A stretch of DNA of 50,169 nucleotides from Trichormus sp. M33_DOE_039 (GTDB lineage Bacteria; Cyanobacteriota; Cyanobacteriia; Cyanobacteriales; Nostocaceae), in contig DVDT01000013.1 of NCBI GenBank assembly GCA_015296085.1, positions 1 through 50,169 of the forward strand. Reading direction: 5' to 3'. This document shows positions 33,996-42,733 of the stretch, in pieces. A program made the translations under genes and the position numbers. Position 1 is the stretch's first letter. Every line of letters begins with the position of its first letter. The notes under the pieces are model-generated. The model was not told the origin of the DNA. It saw only the letters and a list, made by a program, of their open reading frames with translations, and searched no databases.

Positions 33996-34229
33996 TTAAG
34001 GTTTTGATTTATGGCGACTAATATATTGACCGTGGATATTGACTAAGTAAGGTACTACGTAGGTTAAAGTAGCAGCTACCCAGCGATCGCGTGTCATTTG
34101 GCCTTTAATCAATGCTGCACCATGATTAATTGTAAATAAAATAGAACCAACCACGACAGCCACCTTCAAAGCCGTCGGCATCATATTTTTATCACTAAGA
34201 CACAAGCAATATTCTCTAATAGCTTTCAT
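33996..34229 (-). CDS. nrtS: NrtS-like small membrane protein (putative nitrate/nitrite transporter)
   Basis: A 77-residue membrane protein with two hydrophobic helices: about 18-40 (TALKVAVVVGSILFTINHGAALI) and 50-65 (WVAATLTYVVPYLVNIHG). The spacing and text (LKVAVVVGSILxxINxGxAL...LTYVVPYLV) match my memory of the NrtS family, small proteins shown in some cyanobacteria and proteobacteria to carry nitrate and nitrite. Assignment is by pattern, not by search. An AGGT ribosome site eight bases before the ATG at 34229 supports this start; Met16/Met17 are alternatives. It is divergent from the GT2 gene across 59 bp. Confidence 0.6.
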   Translation of the reverse strand: MKAIREYCLCLSDKNMMPTALKVAVVVGSILFTINHGAALIKGQMTRDRWVAATLTYVVPYLVNIHGQYISRHKSKP

Positions 34230-34288
34230 ATGTTACCTGTAAATAGAATAATGACCCTGGAAAGCACAAAGTTTTGCATAATATAGTT

Positions 34289-34993
34289 ATGGGTCAAAAT
34301 GTTGACAGTACTAAAATTTCTATCATTATTCCGACACTCAACGAAGCAGCCAATATCAAACAAGCGATCGCCACTACTCAACCTAGTACAAATATAGAAG
34401 TCATAGTTGTAGATGCAGGCTCTCAAGACTATACCGTAGCCATAGCTGATTCCCTAGGGATCAAAGTCATCTTATCCACTCCTGGGCGTGCGGTGCAAAT
34501 GAATGCCGGTGCAGCGGCTGCTAACGGGGAAATATTGCTGTTTCTCCATGCAGATACGCACTTACCTTTAGGTTTTGATGACATGATTCGCACTAGCCTA
34601 CAGCAACCAAGAATTGTAGCAGGTGCATTCACCTTGCAAATAGCTGCACCCCTGTTAGCTTTAAGATTGGTAGAATGGGGAGTGAAATGGCGATCGCATT
34701 TTTTGCAAATCCCCTACGGCGATCAAGCAATTTTTATTACCAAAGCAATATTCCAAGAAATGGGCGGCTTTCCTGAACTTCCAATCATGGAAGACTTTGA
34801 ACTGATCCGACGTTTAAAACGCATAGGTAAAATAGCTATTTTACCTACACCAGTTGTTACTTCAGCTCGGAGATGGTTAAAAAAGGGTATCTTCCAAACG
34901 ACGCTCATTAATCAAATTGTGATTATTGGCTATTTGTTTGGTGTACCACCACAACGCCTGCGAAACTGGTATCGGCAGATAAAAATTATGTGA
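34289..34993 (+). CDS. Glycosyltransferase family 2 of the TIGR04283 type
   Basis: A 234-residue GT-A glycosyltransferase. Blocks: ISIIIPTLNEAANI, VIVVDAGSQDYT, GRAVQMNAGAAAANGEILLFLHADTHLP (metal site HADT), and PYGDQAIFITKAIFQEMGGFPELPIMEDFEL. This text fits the TIGR04283 subgroup, which databases link to arsenosugar or aminosugar lipid synthesis in cyanobacteria. No arsM/arsS-like partner is nearby, so the role is open. ATG 34289 is preferred to TTG 34274. The ABC transporter gene follows after 21 bp. Confidence 0.82.
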   Translation: MGQNVDSTKISIIIPTLNEAANIKQAIATTQPSTNIEVIVVDAGSQDYTVAIADSLGIKVILSTPGRAVQMNAGAAAANGEILLFLHADTHLPLGFDDMIRTSLQQPRIVAGAFTLQIAAPLLALRLVEWGVKWRSHFLQIPYGDQAIFITKAIFQEMGGFPELPIMEDFELIRRLKRIGKIAILPTPVVTSARRWLKKGIFQTTLINQIVIIGYLFGVPPQRLRNWYRQIKIM

Positions 34994-35014
34994 TTACTTT
35001 TGTTAGCTAGATTT

Positions 35015-35995
35015 ATGTCAATTATTATTGTCAAAAATTTAAGTAAATCCTACCCAGTAGCGGTGAAAGAGCCAGGAATTAAAGGGACAATTAACCATTT
35101 TTTCCATCGCGTTTATCGTTCTATCAATGCCGTTCAGGATGTTTCCTTTGAAATCGCTCCGGGTGAAATTGTGGGTTTTTTAGGGCCTAATGGTGCCGGT
35201 AAAACCACTACACTCAAAATGCTCACCGGACTGATTCATCCTACGAGCGGTACAGTTAAAGTCGCTGGTTACGTTCCGTTTTTACGCCAAGAAGCATTTT
35301 TACAGAAAATCACCTTGGTAATGGGGCAGAAACAACAACTACTCTGGGATTTACCAGCGATAGATTCTTTAAAAATTAATGCTGCTGTTTACAACATTTC
35401 TGATAAAGAATTCCAGCGACGACTCGGAGAATTAACAGAAATGTTGGCTCTAGAAGATAAGCTGAAACAACCAGTGCGAAAACTGTCTTTAGGCGAACGT
35501 ATGAAGGCGGAATTACTAGCAGCACTTTTACACCGTCCCCATGTGTTGTTTTTAGATGAACCCACACTAGGCTTAGATGTTAATGCTCAAGTAGCAGTTC
35601 GTGATTTTTTACGTGATTACAATCAGCGTTATCAAGCAACTGTGTTATTGACTAGCCATTACATGGCAGATATTACAGCATTATGCCAACGTGTGCTGCT
35701 GATTCACCAAGGTAAACTCATGTATGACGGTAGCTTAGATGGACTCTTAGAACGTTTTGCCCCCTACCGAGAAGTTCATGTGGAATTAGCCCAACCTTTA
35801 CCATTAGAAAAGCTCAAAATTTATGGCGATGTGCAACACTTAGAAGGTCGCGCCGCGTGTTTCATGGTAGAACAAGAGTCACTAACCCGCACTGTATCAA
35901 AGATTTTATCGGAATTAGAAGTGATAGATTTAACAGTCACAGAACCGCCGATAGAAGAAGTTATCGGGCGAGTTTTTCAGGCGGGAGTCGTGTAA
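35015..35995 (+). CDS. ABC transporter ATP-binding protein (ABC-2 exporter type)
   Basis: Nucleotide-binding subunit of an ABC-2 type exporter (326 aa). Walker A is GPNGAGKTT, the signature LSLGERMKAEL, Walker B VLFLDEPTLGLD, and the H-loop LLTSHYM. A C-terminal extension (about 235-326) follows the core. It is co-transcribed with the permease, whose ATG comes 15 bp after the stop. ATG 35015 (MSIIIVKNL) is taken as start. Substrate unknown. Confidence 0.92.
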   Translation: MSIIIVKNLSKSYPVAVKEPGIKGTINHFFHRVYRSINAVQDVSFEIAPGEIVGFLGPNGAGKTTTLKMLTGLIHPTSGTVKVAGYVPFLRQEAFLQKITLVMGQKQQLLWDLPAIDSLKINAAVYNISDKEFQRRLGELTEMLALEDKLKQPVRKLSLGERMKAELLAALLHRPHVLFLDEPTLGLDVNAQVAVRDFLRDYNQRYQATVLLTSHYMADITALCQRVLLIHQGKLMYDGSLDGLLERFAPYREVHVELAQPLPLEKLKIYGDVQHLEGRAACFMVEQESLTRTVSKILSELEVIDLTVTEPPIEEVIGRVFQAGVV

Positions 35996-36010
35996 AAAAG
36001 TCAAAAGTCA

Positions 36011-36799
36011 ATGAAAAAAATTATTAGAAAAGCCCTGATTTTGCTGTCAGTTTACTACGCTTATATGGTGGAATATCGGGCAGAACTAATTTTATGGGTT
36101 TTGTCTGGCTCTTTACCTATTATTTTGATGGGCGTTTGGATCAAAGCTTCCCAAGGTGGAAATTTTGGTTTATCCTCTGTTGATTTTGCCCGTTACTTTC
36201 TCACAGTTTTTGTGGTCAGACAAATTTCTGTAGTTTGGGTAATTTGGGAATTTGAAAGGGAGGTGGTAGAAGGAAAATTATCCCTGAAATTACTACAACC
36301 TTTAGATCCTGTGTGGCATCACGTCGCTTCCCATCTTTCGGAAAGAGTGGCTCGGATACCGTTTGCAGTTATATTAATAGTTTTATTTTTCTTACTATAT
36401 CCCCAGGCTTTTTGGTTGCCTAATTTCAGACAGTTATGTTTATTTACCTTAGCTGTCAGCTTGGCTTTTGCGTTAAGGTTTGTGATTCAATACACATTTG
36501 CTATGTTTGCTTTTTGGACAGAAAGAGCTAATGCCATCGAAAATTTCTGGTATTTATTCTATTTATTTTTATCTGGGTTAATTGCACCTTTAGAAGTATT
36601 TCCTGAGCCTGTGCGAAAAATAGTTTTATTTACACCTTTTCCCTATTTGATTGACTTTCCCTCCAGTATTTTGATAGGTCTACCTGTAGATTTAACACGG
36701 GGATTTTTGTCACTTATAGCCTGGATACTCATATTTCTAGGTGTGAATCGCTGGTTATGGCGTGCAGGACTAAAACGCTATTCTGGTATGGGCGCATAA
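36011..36799 (+). CDS. ABC-2 family transporter permease
   Basis: Integral membrane subunit (262 aa) with about six transmembrane helices, for example 24-45, 58-78, 113-132, 142-166, 180-200 and 230-250. The pattern VWVIWEFEREVVEGKLSLKLLQPLDP and the FPSSILIGLP loop fit the ABC2_membrane_6/DUF990 group. Permeases of that group usually occur as two dissimilar genes in a row; here only one follows the ATPase, and the next gene is an unrelated kinase on the other strand. The second half-transporter may be encoded elsewhere, or this protein forms a homodimer. Confidence 0.85.
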   Translation: MKKIIRKALILLSVYYAYMVEYRAELILWVLSGSLPIILMGVWIKASQGGNFGLSSVDFARYFLTVFVVRQISVVWVIWEFEREVVEGKLSLKLLQPLDPVWHHVASHLSERVARIPFAVILIVLFFLLYPQAFWLPNFRQLCLFTLAVSLAFALRFVIQYTFAMFAFWTERANAIENFWYLFYLFLSGLIAPLEVFPEPVRKIVLFTPFPYLIDFPSSILIGLPVDLTRGFLSLIAWILIFLGVNRWLWRAGLKRYSGMGA

Positions 36800-36921
36800 A
36801 TCCCTATAAATATATTTAGGCTGTACGTAAAAGTTCAATGTCTTTGATGGGTGTCTTCACCCGTCCCTTAACACTAATTTTGTTTTTCGATGCGTAGCTT
36901 GAATCAGTAAATCCTTAAAGT

Positions 36922-38616
36922 TTATCTATTATTTATTGTTCTAAACTTATCTACTGAACCTAAAGAATAATTTTCTAACTTAAAATCAGCAAAGGGTTTA
37001 TTTTTTAACCTATCTCTTAAGGCTTCATCTATAACCACACCTTTGGATTGATTTTTAACACCAATAATAATCACGCTATTTTTATACCTAGGTGAATTTT
37101 GATTCGTTTGACAGTCTCTCTTTTGCAACTGTCCTAAATTTAATAAACGATATCCTTTGACTGTAGGTGTATTTCTAAATAATTTTTTAGCTAACGTCTG
37201 CACATTTTGGGAACGTTCTAAAGCTCGACTATTTGCGGTGGCAAGTTTCAAATCACAAGTAGCTGTACCTACAGCAATTATTTCCGCAGGTTCTTCCATA
37301 ATTTTCTGAATACCTTCTTGTTCTAACATTAGCTTTAAAACATCCAGGCTAATAATTTGATTTCTATTCGTGATTTGAAAATTACTATCAGAAACCCATT
37401 TATAATCTACAGATAAAACAGCTATATTAAATTCAGCAACTCTACCTTGATTATCTCTACCCACTTCATAAGAAAAATAGTCAATCTTGCCTTTCCTTTG
37501 TGGTGATTGAGTTACTGTTGGTAATAAAGTGACAAATTGTGTTTCATATATTAAAACAGCAACAATACTGAGTAATCCCAATGAAACTAGCAGTGCTGCA
37601 AATAATGCCATCAGGGATATTTGTTTTGAGTGCTTGGCTGATGGCGATAATGGGAGATCGATTTTTGGCTGGGTAAATTCTATAGTTTGAGACTGTGGGA
37701 CTATATTAATTTTTTCAGACTCAATAGCATTTTTTTGTGGTTCAATTTCTTGGAGACGCTGCAAAATAGCTTGAGCATTGACTGGACGGTAATTTAATTC
37801 TGGTGTCATCAACCAATCAATTAAATTTAAAAAAGTGGATGAAAATTGATGAGTGTATTTACGCCAATGTAATAAATTATGACGCGCATCATACATATCT
37901 AAAGGATGTTTTCCCGTCAGTAAAAAAGCAAAAGTGCGTCCCAATGCAAAGAAATCTGATTGGGGTATCATTTTTCCTTGCATTTGTTCTGGTGCGCTAT
38001 AACCAGAAGACATTGTGGGTGTATTGCTGCGATTTTGGTAATTTCTCGCTAATTCTTTTGCTATGCCAAAGTCAATTAAAACTAGTTGTTGATTGGGTCT
38101 AATGATAATGTTGGCAGGCTTAATATTTAAATGTAAATAATGTTGATTATGTACTAAATCTAAAATTTCTACTATTTGTTTTAACCAAGCGATCGCTTGC
38201 ATTTGTGAAATAGGTTGCTGGGGTTGTTCTAACAATGCTTCTAAGCTAATACCGTCAATTTTTTCTAAGACCAGACAGTATAAAATTAGGTTGTTTCTAG
38301 TATGATGTTGAAAATAGGCATCAACTCTTGGAATACCAGGATGATTGAGTTTTCCTAAAAAAACAGCTTCTTGATGAAAAAATTCTACTGCCTTGGTATC
38401 GGTATCAGGATTCGCTGAGAGTACCTTAATAATTTTGGCTGTGCCTTGTTCTTCAGCTGCATAGACTTTGCCAAACTCAGTTGTGTCACTCAATAAGTGT
38501 TTGACTCGATAACGCCCGACTAATTCTAATTGAGAACCACAACTTTGACAAAAGCGGTTTTTTTCATTGAGGGGATGGTTTGGTTTAAGACAAACTGGAT
38601 TTATGCAAAGGCTCAT
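36922..38616 (-). CDS. Ser/Thr kinase-like protein, probable pseudokinase, with membrane segment
   Basis: A 564-residue protein with a four-Cys zinc-ribbon-like start (CINPVC...FCQSCGS), a protein-kinase fold (about 35-290), one transmembrane helix (about 333-358, LMALFAALLVSLGLLSIVAVLIY) and a C-terminal domain of about 190 residues that I cannot name. The kinase keeps Lys64, the DFG Asp182 and the SAPEQ segment. The catalytic loop reads HLNIKPAN, so the essential HRD aspartate is Asn164; the Gly-rich loop is also broken (LLSDTTEFGKVY). Most likely it does not phosphorylate and instead binds or senses. The related kinase at 40795 is intact. Stop and start are normal, so this is not a decaying gene. 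Confidence 0.85.
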   Translation of the reverse strand: MSLCINPVCLKPNHPLNEKNRFCQSCGSQLELVGRYRVKHLLSDTTEFGKVYAAEEQGTAKIIKVLSANPDTDTKAVEFFHQEAVFLGKLNHPGIPRVDAYFQHHTRNNLILYCLVLEKIDGISLEALLEQPQQPISQMQAIAWLKQIVEILDLVHNQHYLHLNIKPANIIIRPNQQLVLIDFGIAKELARNYQNRSNTPTMSSGYSAPEQMQGKMIPQSDFFALGRTFAFLLTGKHPLDMYDARHNLLHWRKYTHQFSSTFLNLIDWLMTPELNYRPVNAQAILQRLQEIEPQKNAIESEKINIVPQSQTIEFTQPKIDLPLSPSAKHSKQISLMALFAALLVSLGLLSIVAVLIYETQFVTLLPTVTQSPQRKGKIDYFSYEVGRDNQGRVAEFNIAVLSVDYKWVSDSNFQITNRNQIISLDVLKLMLEQEGIQKIMEEPAEIIAVGTATCDLKLATANSRALERSQNVQTLAKKLFRNTPTVKGYRLLNLGQLQKRDCQTNQNSPRYKNSVIIIGVKNQSKGVVIDEALRDRLKNKPFADFKLENYSLGSVDKFRTINNR

Positions 38617-38984
38617 GATCTGAAGTCATTAGTCATTAGTGAACCAGCGCGGTCTTGAGGAGACACTGCGTTGGGGAGACACTGCGTTGGGCGGCTTTGC
38701 CGACTTGTAGCAAGTGTCGTCGGCTTCGCCGACTTGAAGAAACTGCCGTGTTTCCCCATGTAGCTTGCTTCTCCGAAGGAGTGCGACTGGCGAACCTGTA
38801 CTCCTTCCCTCTGGAACGCTTCGTGAACACATAAGCAAGCTACACGTTAGCGTCTTTGGAAGAGAAAGGGTCATTGATCATTAGTCAAAAGAATAATATT
38901 TCTAGGAGTTATCGTTTGAATTTATGCACTCCACTCAATGGAAAACTGCTATAGTTTCATTCTTTTGACTTTGCTAGTTCCCTT
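38617..38984. repeat. Mosaic of small hairpin-forming dispersed repeats
   Basis: The spacer between the pseudokinase and the hydrolase holds many small repeats, mainly at 38659-38844. There is a 16-bp exact tandem repeat GGAGACACTGCGTTGG (38659-38674, 38675-38690); hairpin GTCGGC-ttc-GCCGAC (38719-38733); outer arms TGTAGCTTGCTT (38759-38770) and AAGCAAGCTACA (38833-38844), perfect over 12 bp; and nested inner arms GAAGGAGT (38775-38782) and ACTCCTTC (38800-38807). Short frames on the minus strand here are by-products of the repeats and are not genes. Confidence 0.75.
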
Positions 38985-39821
38985 TCATTGAGATTCTGCT
39001 AGGAATGCTGCAACGGTTTGATTAAATGCTGTCGGTGCAGTTAAGAAAGGCCAATGATTACCGGGAACTTGGCAGATGCGGAGATTTTTCAGGTAAGTTT
39101 TATAGGGTTTGATTTGCCAGTCAAAACGGTTAAGTCCTTGTTCTGGCTGGATGAATAAGGCGGGAGTGGCTATAGGGAAGATGAACCCAGGTACGCACAT
39201 CACATCTTCAAAAATGCCGTCACGGGCGTTAATGGTGAACTTACTACCCCAACTACCATCCGGTTTTTGTTCTATTCCGGCTTGAAAAACTTGCTGTTGT
39301 AATATACTCCAACCCTGATATTGATTTAACTGCTTGGCCTGTGTTTCCGCTGCTTCGTAGCTGGTAAATGGCCCCATACCTTTGAGAAAGGATAGATAAC
39401 GGTACAGCAGAGGGAAAGTTAAGCGGAAGAGGCTGGGCATTTTCCAAATGAAAATAGGATCAACTAGCACCATACTCCGCAGGCGTTGGGGGTTGACTCT
39501 GGCCCAGATTGCAGCTAGTTTACCTGTCCACGAATGGGTGACAATATGAGCAGATGACCACCCCAAATGATCCATGAGTGCTTCTAGGTCTGCGATCGCA
39601 CTTTCAAAAGTATAGTCTATTTCTGGTTTACTGCTTTCGCCATGACCGCGCATATCAGGTGCAACTATATGATAATCTGCCGCTAAATCATCTCCCAAAC
39701 TTGACCACACCAAAGCATGATCTGCTAAACCATGCAGTAACAGCAATGGTTCTTGACCTTGATTCCACTCCAAGTAAGACAGTTGAATATTAGATGTTAA
39801 TAAAGTTTGACGTACAGGCAT
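38985..39821 (-). CDS. Alpha/beta hydrolase
   Basis: A 278-residue cytosolic alpha/beta hydrolase of the HASL/epoxide-hydrolase-like group. Blocks: LLLLHGLADHALVW (oxyanion hole), DMRGHGESSKP, nucleophile elbow VTHSWTGK (Ser; the usual GxSxG becomes H-S-W-T-G), acid in FVQPE-type FIQPEQGL region, and catalytic His in PGNHWPFL. The ATG at 39821 is preferred; a TTG at 39845 adds eight residues coded by typical intergenic filler (aattcaaaattcaaaa on the plus strand). Substrate unknown. Confidence 0.85.
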   Translation of the reverse strand: MPVRQTLLTSNIQLSYLEWNQGQEPLLLLHGLADHALVWSSLGDDLAADYHIVAPDMRGHGESSKPEIDYTFESAIADLEALMDHLGWSSAHIVTHSWTGKLAAIWARVNPQRLRSMVLVDPIFIWKMPSLFRLTFPLLYRYLSFLKGMGPFTSYEAAETQAKQLNQYQGWSILQQQVFQAGIEQKPDGSWGSKFTINARDGIFEDVMCVPGFIFPIATPALFIQPEQGLNRFDWQIKPYKTYLKNLRICQVPGNHWPFLTAPTAFNQTVAAFLAESQ

Positions 39822-40002
39822 TTTCTTGGGTAATTCAAAATTCAAAATGAAGGGAACAAGCTCTGGTTAGCATCCTGGTATCTGGAGATGATGCAAATTC
39901 AAATTATCTTGAGTAATTACATCCATCCTAGGAGAGATAGTTGCGCGTTTATTATGGTACTGCGAAAGTCTTGACTTACCAAGGGTGGATAAGATGTTCT
40001 AT

Positions 40003-40755
40003 TTAACTACGTGGGATGTTATGAAATGGCACATCCATCACAGGAAAATTTTCCCACCCAGACGCATCAAAGTGCCACCATTCTGTTGATAAACCGATAA
40101 AACCCTGCTTTTGCATCGCATCTTCTAGCATCTGGCGATTTTTTCGGGATTCAGAGCTACCGCCAATGTAATTTCTATGGGATGCAGGTGTAAAAGTATC
40201 AAATGCACTAGGCATTTCTAATTCTTTTCCGTTGCGATTAATTAGTGTTAAATCAACTGCTGCACCTCGATTATGTCGAGAACCGTAGACGGGATTAGCC
40301 ACATATCTATTATCAGGTAATACTTGCCACATCAGTTTTTGTACAGACAATGGTCTGTAACAATCATAAACTTTTAACCCTAGTTGATCTTTAGCTAACT
40401 CTGCTTGCACTTTGGCTAATCTTTTGGCGACTGCATATCGCAATACGCATCTTGCTTCTGGGTAGAGTTGCTTTTTCAGGAAGTTATTCGTTGTGGCGTA
40501 GCGAATATCAACTACTATATTTTTGTTGATTGATTGAATATCTACTAACTTAGTATCCTCTGCAATAGGAGTTGTGTTTTTTTGATTTCCTGGAGTTGTA
40601 GGAGTAGGGACAGGACTGGCAGAAATAATTATATGGCTAGGATTTGATGGAGCTAAATTGGGTTGATGATTAATAGATTCACTAGGGCGACAACTGATTG
40701 TTAAAAATAAAGTGACTATGATGAGAATAACAAATCTAAACCATTGATAAAACAT
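40003..40755 (-). CDS. D-alanyl-D-alanine dipeptidase (VanX-like, M15) lipoprotein
   Basis: Zinc dipeptidase of the M15D/VanX family (250 aa). A lipoprotein signal (hydrophobic core VILIIVTLFLTISC, Cys22) anchors it outside the inner membrane, followed by a Pro/Thr/Ser-rich linker to about residue 70. The domain contains YATTNNFL, VYDCYRPLSVQ, zinc motif SRHNRGAAVDLTL (His and Asp) and the catalytic EWWHFD near the end. Such enzymes cut D-Ala-D-Ala or related peptides in wall turnover; in this context recycling of peptidoglycan peptides is more likely than glycopeptide resistance. Upstream lies the gene of a Ser/Thr kinase on the same strand, 39 bp away. Confidence 0.9.
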   Translation of the reverse strand: MFYQWFRFVILIIVTLFLTISCRPSESINHQPNLAPSNPSHIIISASPVPTPTTPGNQKNTTPIAEDTKLVDIQSINKNIVVDIRYATTNNFLKKQLYPEARCVLRYAVAKRLAKVQAELAKDQLGLKVYDCYRPLSVQKLMWQVLPDNRYVANPVYGSRHNRGAAVDLTLINRNGKELEMPSAFDTFTPASHRNYIGGSSESRKNRQMLEDAMQKQGFIGLSTEWWHFDASGWENFPVMDVPFHNIPRS

Positions 40756-40794
40756 CGAACTTTATTGAATAGATAATTACTATAATTTATTTGA

Positions 40795-42267
40795 TTAATT
40801 ACATAACTTTCGCGTCCGATTAGCGGCTAACCATCCTCTAATGGGAGCATCAATTAAGTACCAACCATTCTTTTCCTGAACAACAGATAAGCGTGTGCCA
40901 TTTTCTAAGCTTCTGAGTAGTGTGTAACTAACACCAGGACCAGAACGCACATTTAAAGTAGGGTCTTGGGGATCGGCAACTTCAATAATACAAGTTACAG
41001 AAGTAGGCGAATTTAGTAGGGTAGGCGTTGGTTGATTGTTTGTGAGATTAGAGGGTTGAACATTAACTGTAGATTTTGATGTTGGTTGATTACTTGCAGG
41101 CTCAGAAGCGGGAGTGTTGAATACTGGAGTTGGTGTTAAGCTTGAATTATTAGGAGATGTCATAATATTCTTGGAAATGTTAATATCAACCTCCAATGGT
41201 GATTTTGCCGGCTTGGTATTTTGATAGAAATAATATAAACCTGCACCTCCTATTATCACAATGCTAAAGCCTGCTAAAAATTTCGCTGGTATTTTTGGCA
41301 GTGAGGATGTTGGTGTGTTGAAAACTGGAACTGTATTAGGTGTTTGAGGTTGAAATGTTGGCGGTGCTAATGCGGCAAAAGACTTTTCAATCGTTTGTAA
41401 ACGCTGTAAAATTTCTGTAGCATTTTGAGGTCTGTTGCCTGGAAATGGCTGCATCATATCATTAATTAAATCGGCCAATTGAGGCGAAATATTATTAAGA
41501 TTATTTCGCCAGATTAAATGACCTGTATGATATTCTTCATGAAAATCCGTTGGATTTTTCCCAGTGAGTAAATAAACAAAGGTACGTCCTAAAGCAAAAA
41601 AATCTGATTGGGGGACAGCTTTACCATTAACTTGTTCTGAAGGTGTATAACCTGCTGAAATAATCCCTGTGATTTGCTGTCCTTCAAGCTTCTGCATGAA
41701 AGTTTGGGTGACTTCCCGCGCTGTACCGAAATCAATTAATGCCAGTTGTCCATCTGGCCTGAGTATAATGTTTGGGGGTTTAATATCGCGGTGAAAATAT
41801 TGTTTTTGGTGGACTGTGTGCAGAATTTCTATGAGTTGTTTTAACCAACGTATTGCTGCACGTTCAATAATTGGTTCATGATTCCGCATTTGCATCCATG
41901 TTTCTAGATTCATCCCCTCAATTTTTTCCATGATGAGACAATGTAGAGGGGGACTATTTTGGGGTTGAAAGATAAAATATCCATCCGCTTCAACTCTAGG
42001 AATACCCGGATGGTGCAGCTGTTGTAATACAGTGGCTTCTTGTTGAAATAATTCGAGCGCTTTAGGATGAGTGTTATGCAGAACCTTTAAAATTTTCTGT
42101 GTTCCATGATCTTCAACTTCAAAGGTTTTGCCAAACCCGCCAATACCTAATGGTCTAAGAATTCGATAGCATCCTTGCAAGAGTAAATCAGAACCACAAG
42201 CTACACAAAACAGTGATATATCCGAATTTTGTGGCTGTGGACAGTGAGGATTGATGCAATAACTCAT
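40795..42267 (-). CDS. Ser/Thr protein kinase with 4-Cys N-terminus, membrane segment and SH3-like C-terminus
   Basis: Intact Hanks-type kinase (490 aa). N-terminal four-Cys motif (CINPHCPQP...FCVACGS), Gly-rich loop LGIGGFGKTF, VAIK-type Lys in QKILKV, catalytic loop HRDIKPPN, DFG (LIDFGTARE) and SEQVNGK activation segment. A transmembrane helix (about 310-330, AGFSIVIIGGAGLYYFY) is followed by a Pro/Thr/Ser/Asn-rich linker and a bacterial SH3 domain (LNVRSGPGVSYTLLRSLENG...GWYLIDAPIRGWLA) outside the cell. ATG 42267 (MSYCINPHC) is chosen; the frame continues upstream 19 codons without homology. The SH3 domain probably senses the wall. The VanX-like gene follows at 39 bp, hinting at a shared wall role. 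Confidence 0.9.
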   Translation of the reverse strand: MSYCINPHCPQPQNSDISLFCVACGSDLLLQGCYRILRPLGIGGFGKTFEVEDHGTQKILKVLHNTHPKALELFQQEATVLQQLHHPGIPRVEADGYFIFQPQNSPPLHCLIMEKIEGMNLETWMQMRNHEPIIERAAIRWLKQLIEILHTVHQKQYFHRDIKPPNIILRPDGQLALIDFGTAREVTQTFMQKLEGQQITGIISAGYTPSEQVNGKAVPQSDFFALGRTFVYLLTGKNPTDFHEEYHTGHLIWRNNLNNISPQLADLINDMMQPFPGNRPQNATEILQRLQTIEKSFAALAPPTFQPQTPNTVPVFNTPTSSLPKIPAKFLAGFSIVIIGGAGLYYFYQNTKPAKSPLEVDINISKNIMTSPNNSSLTPTPVFNTPASEPASNQPTSKSTVNVQPSNLTNNQPTPTLLNSPTSVTCIIEVADPQDPTLNVRSGPGVSYTLLRSLENGTRLSVVQEKNGWYLIDAPIRGWLAANRTRKLCN

Positions 42268-42733
42268 AGGTAGCTGCGAGGAGACTACATCTGTAGTATA
42301 GAGGTGGGCAACTATACCTGACAAGATAATCAGGCCACCAAACTAATTTTATCTCGTAAACAACAACCAATGCGTCGATGTTCCGACTCTTATGCGAATC
42401 AGATTGTGCTATGTAGCACATTTGATATAGCATGAAAATCCTTGAGTGATTGCGATCGCTACTAATCCTGATAGCAAAATCATCCTCGGTATTTCCGCTA
42501 AAGGTATTAGCTTCTAGCTTCCTCTGGTATCATCTATGTTCTAAAGGTAGCTGTAATGACTACGCGGTGACAAAGATATGCAATGCTGTTGCATTCATTC
42601 AAATTGTAATATCTACCACTACCACGATCATATTTTTTCTTATTCATGGAAAGGTCAACTCCATTTGAGCTATTCATATAAATTTAATTTCAGCTACTCC
42701 GTATAAATGCTCTCATACGAAGTAATTTAGTAT
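42268..42733. other. 466-bp intergenic region
   Basis: No supported gene; two short frames on either strand (42188-42433 minus, 42450-42668 plus) lack a ribosome site and any protein-like pattern. One HIP1 octamer is present near 42453. The kinase promoter on the minus strand should lie in its left part. Confidence 0.5.

Noticed and set aside
38629-38874. Two minus-strand frames of 64 and 81 codons in the repeat mosaic
   Set aside because: They are translations of small dispersed repeats (KLHGETRQFLQVG type sequence), a common false gene call in Nostoc genomes.
42450-42668. 72-codon plus-strand frame between kinase and DUF1830
   Set aside because: No ribosome site, unusual composition and no recognisable motif.
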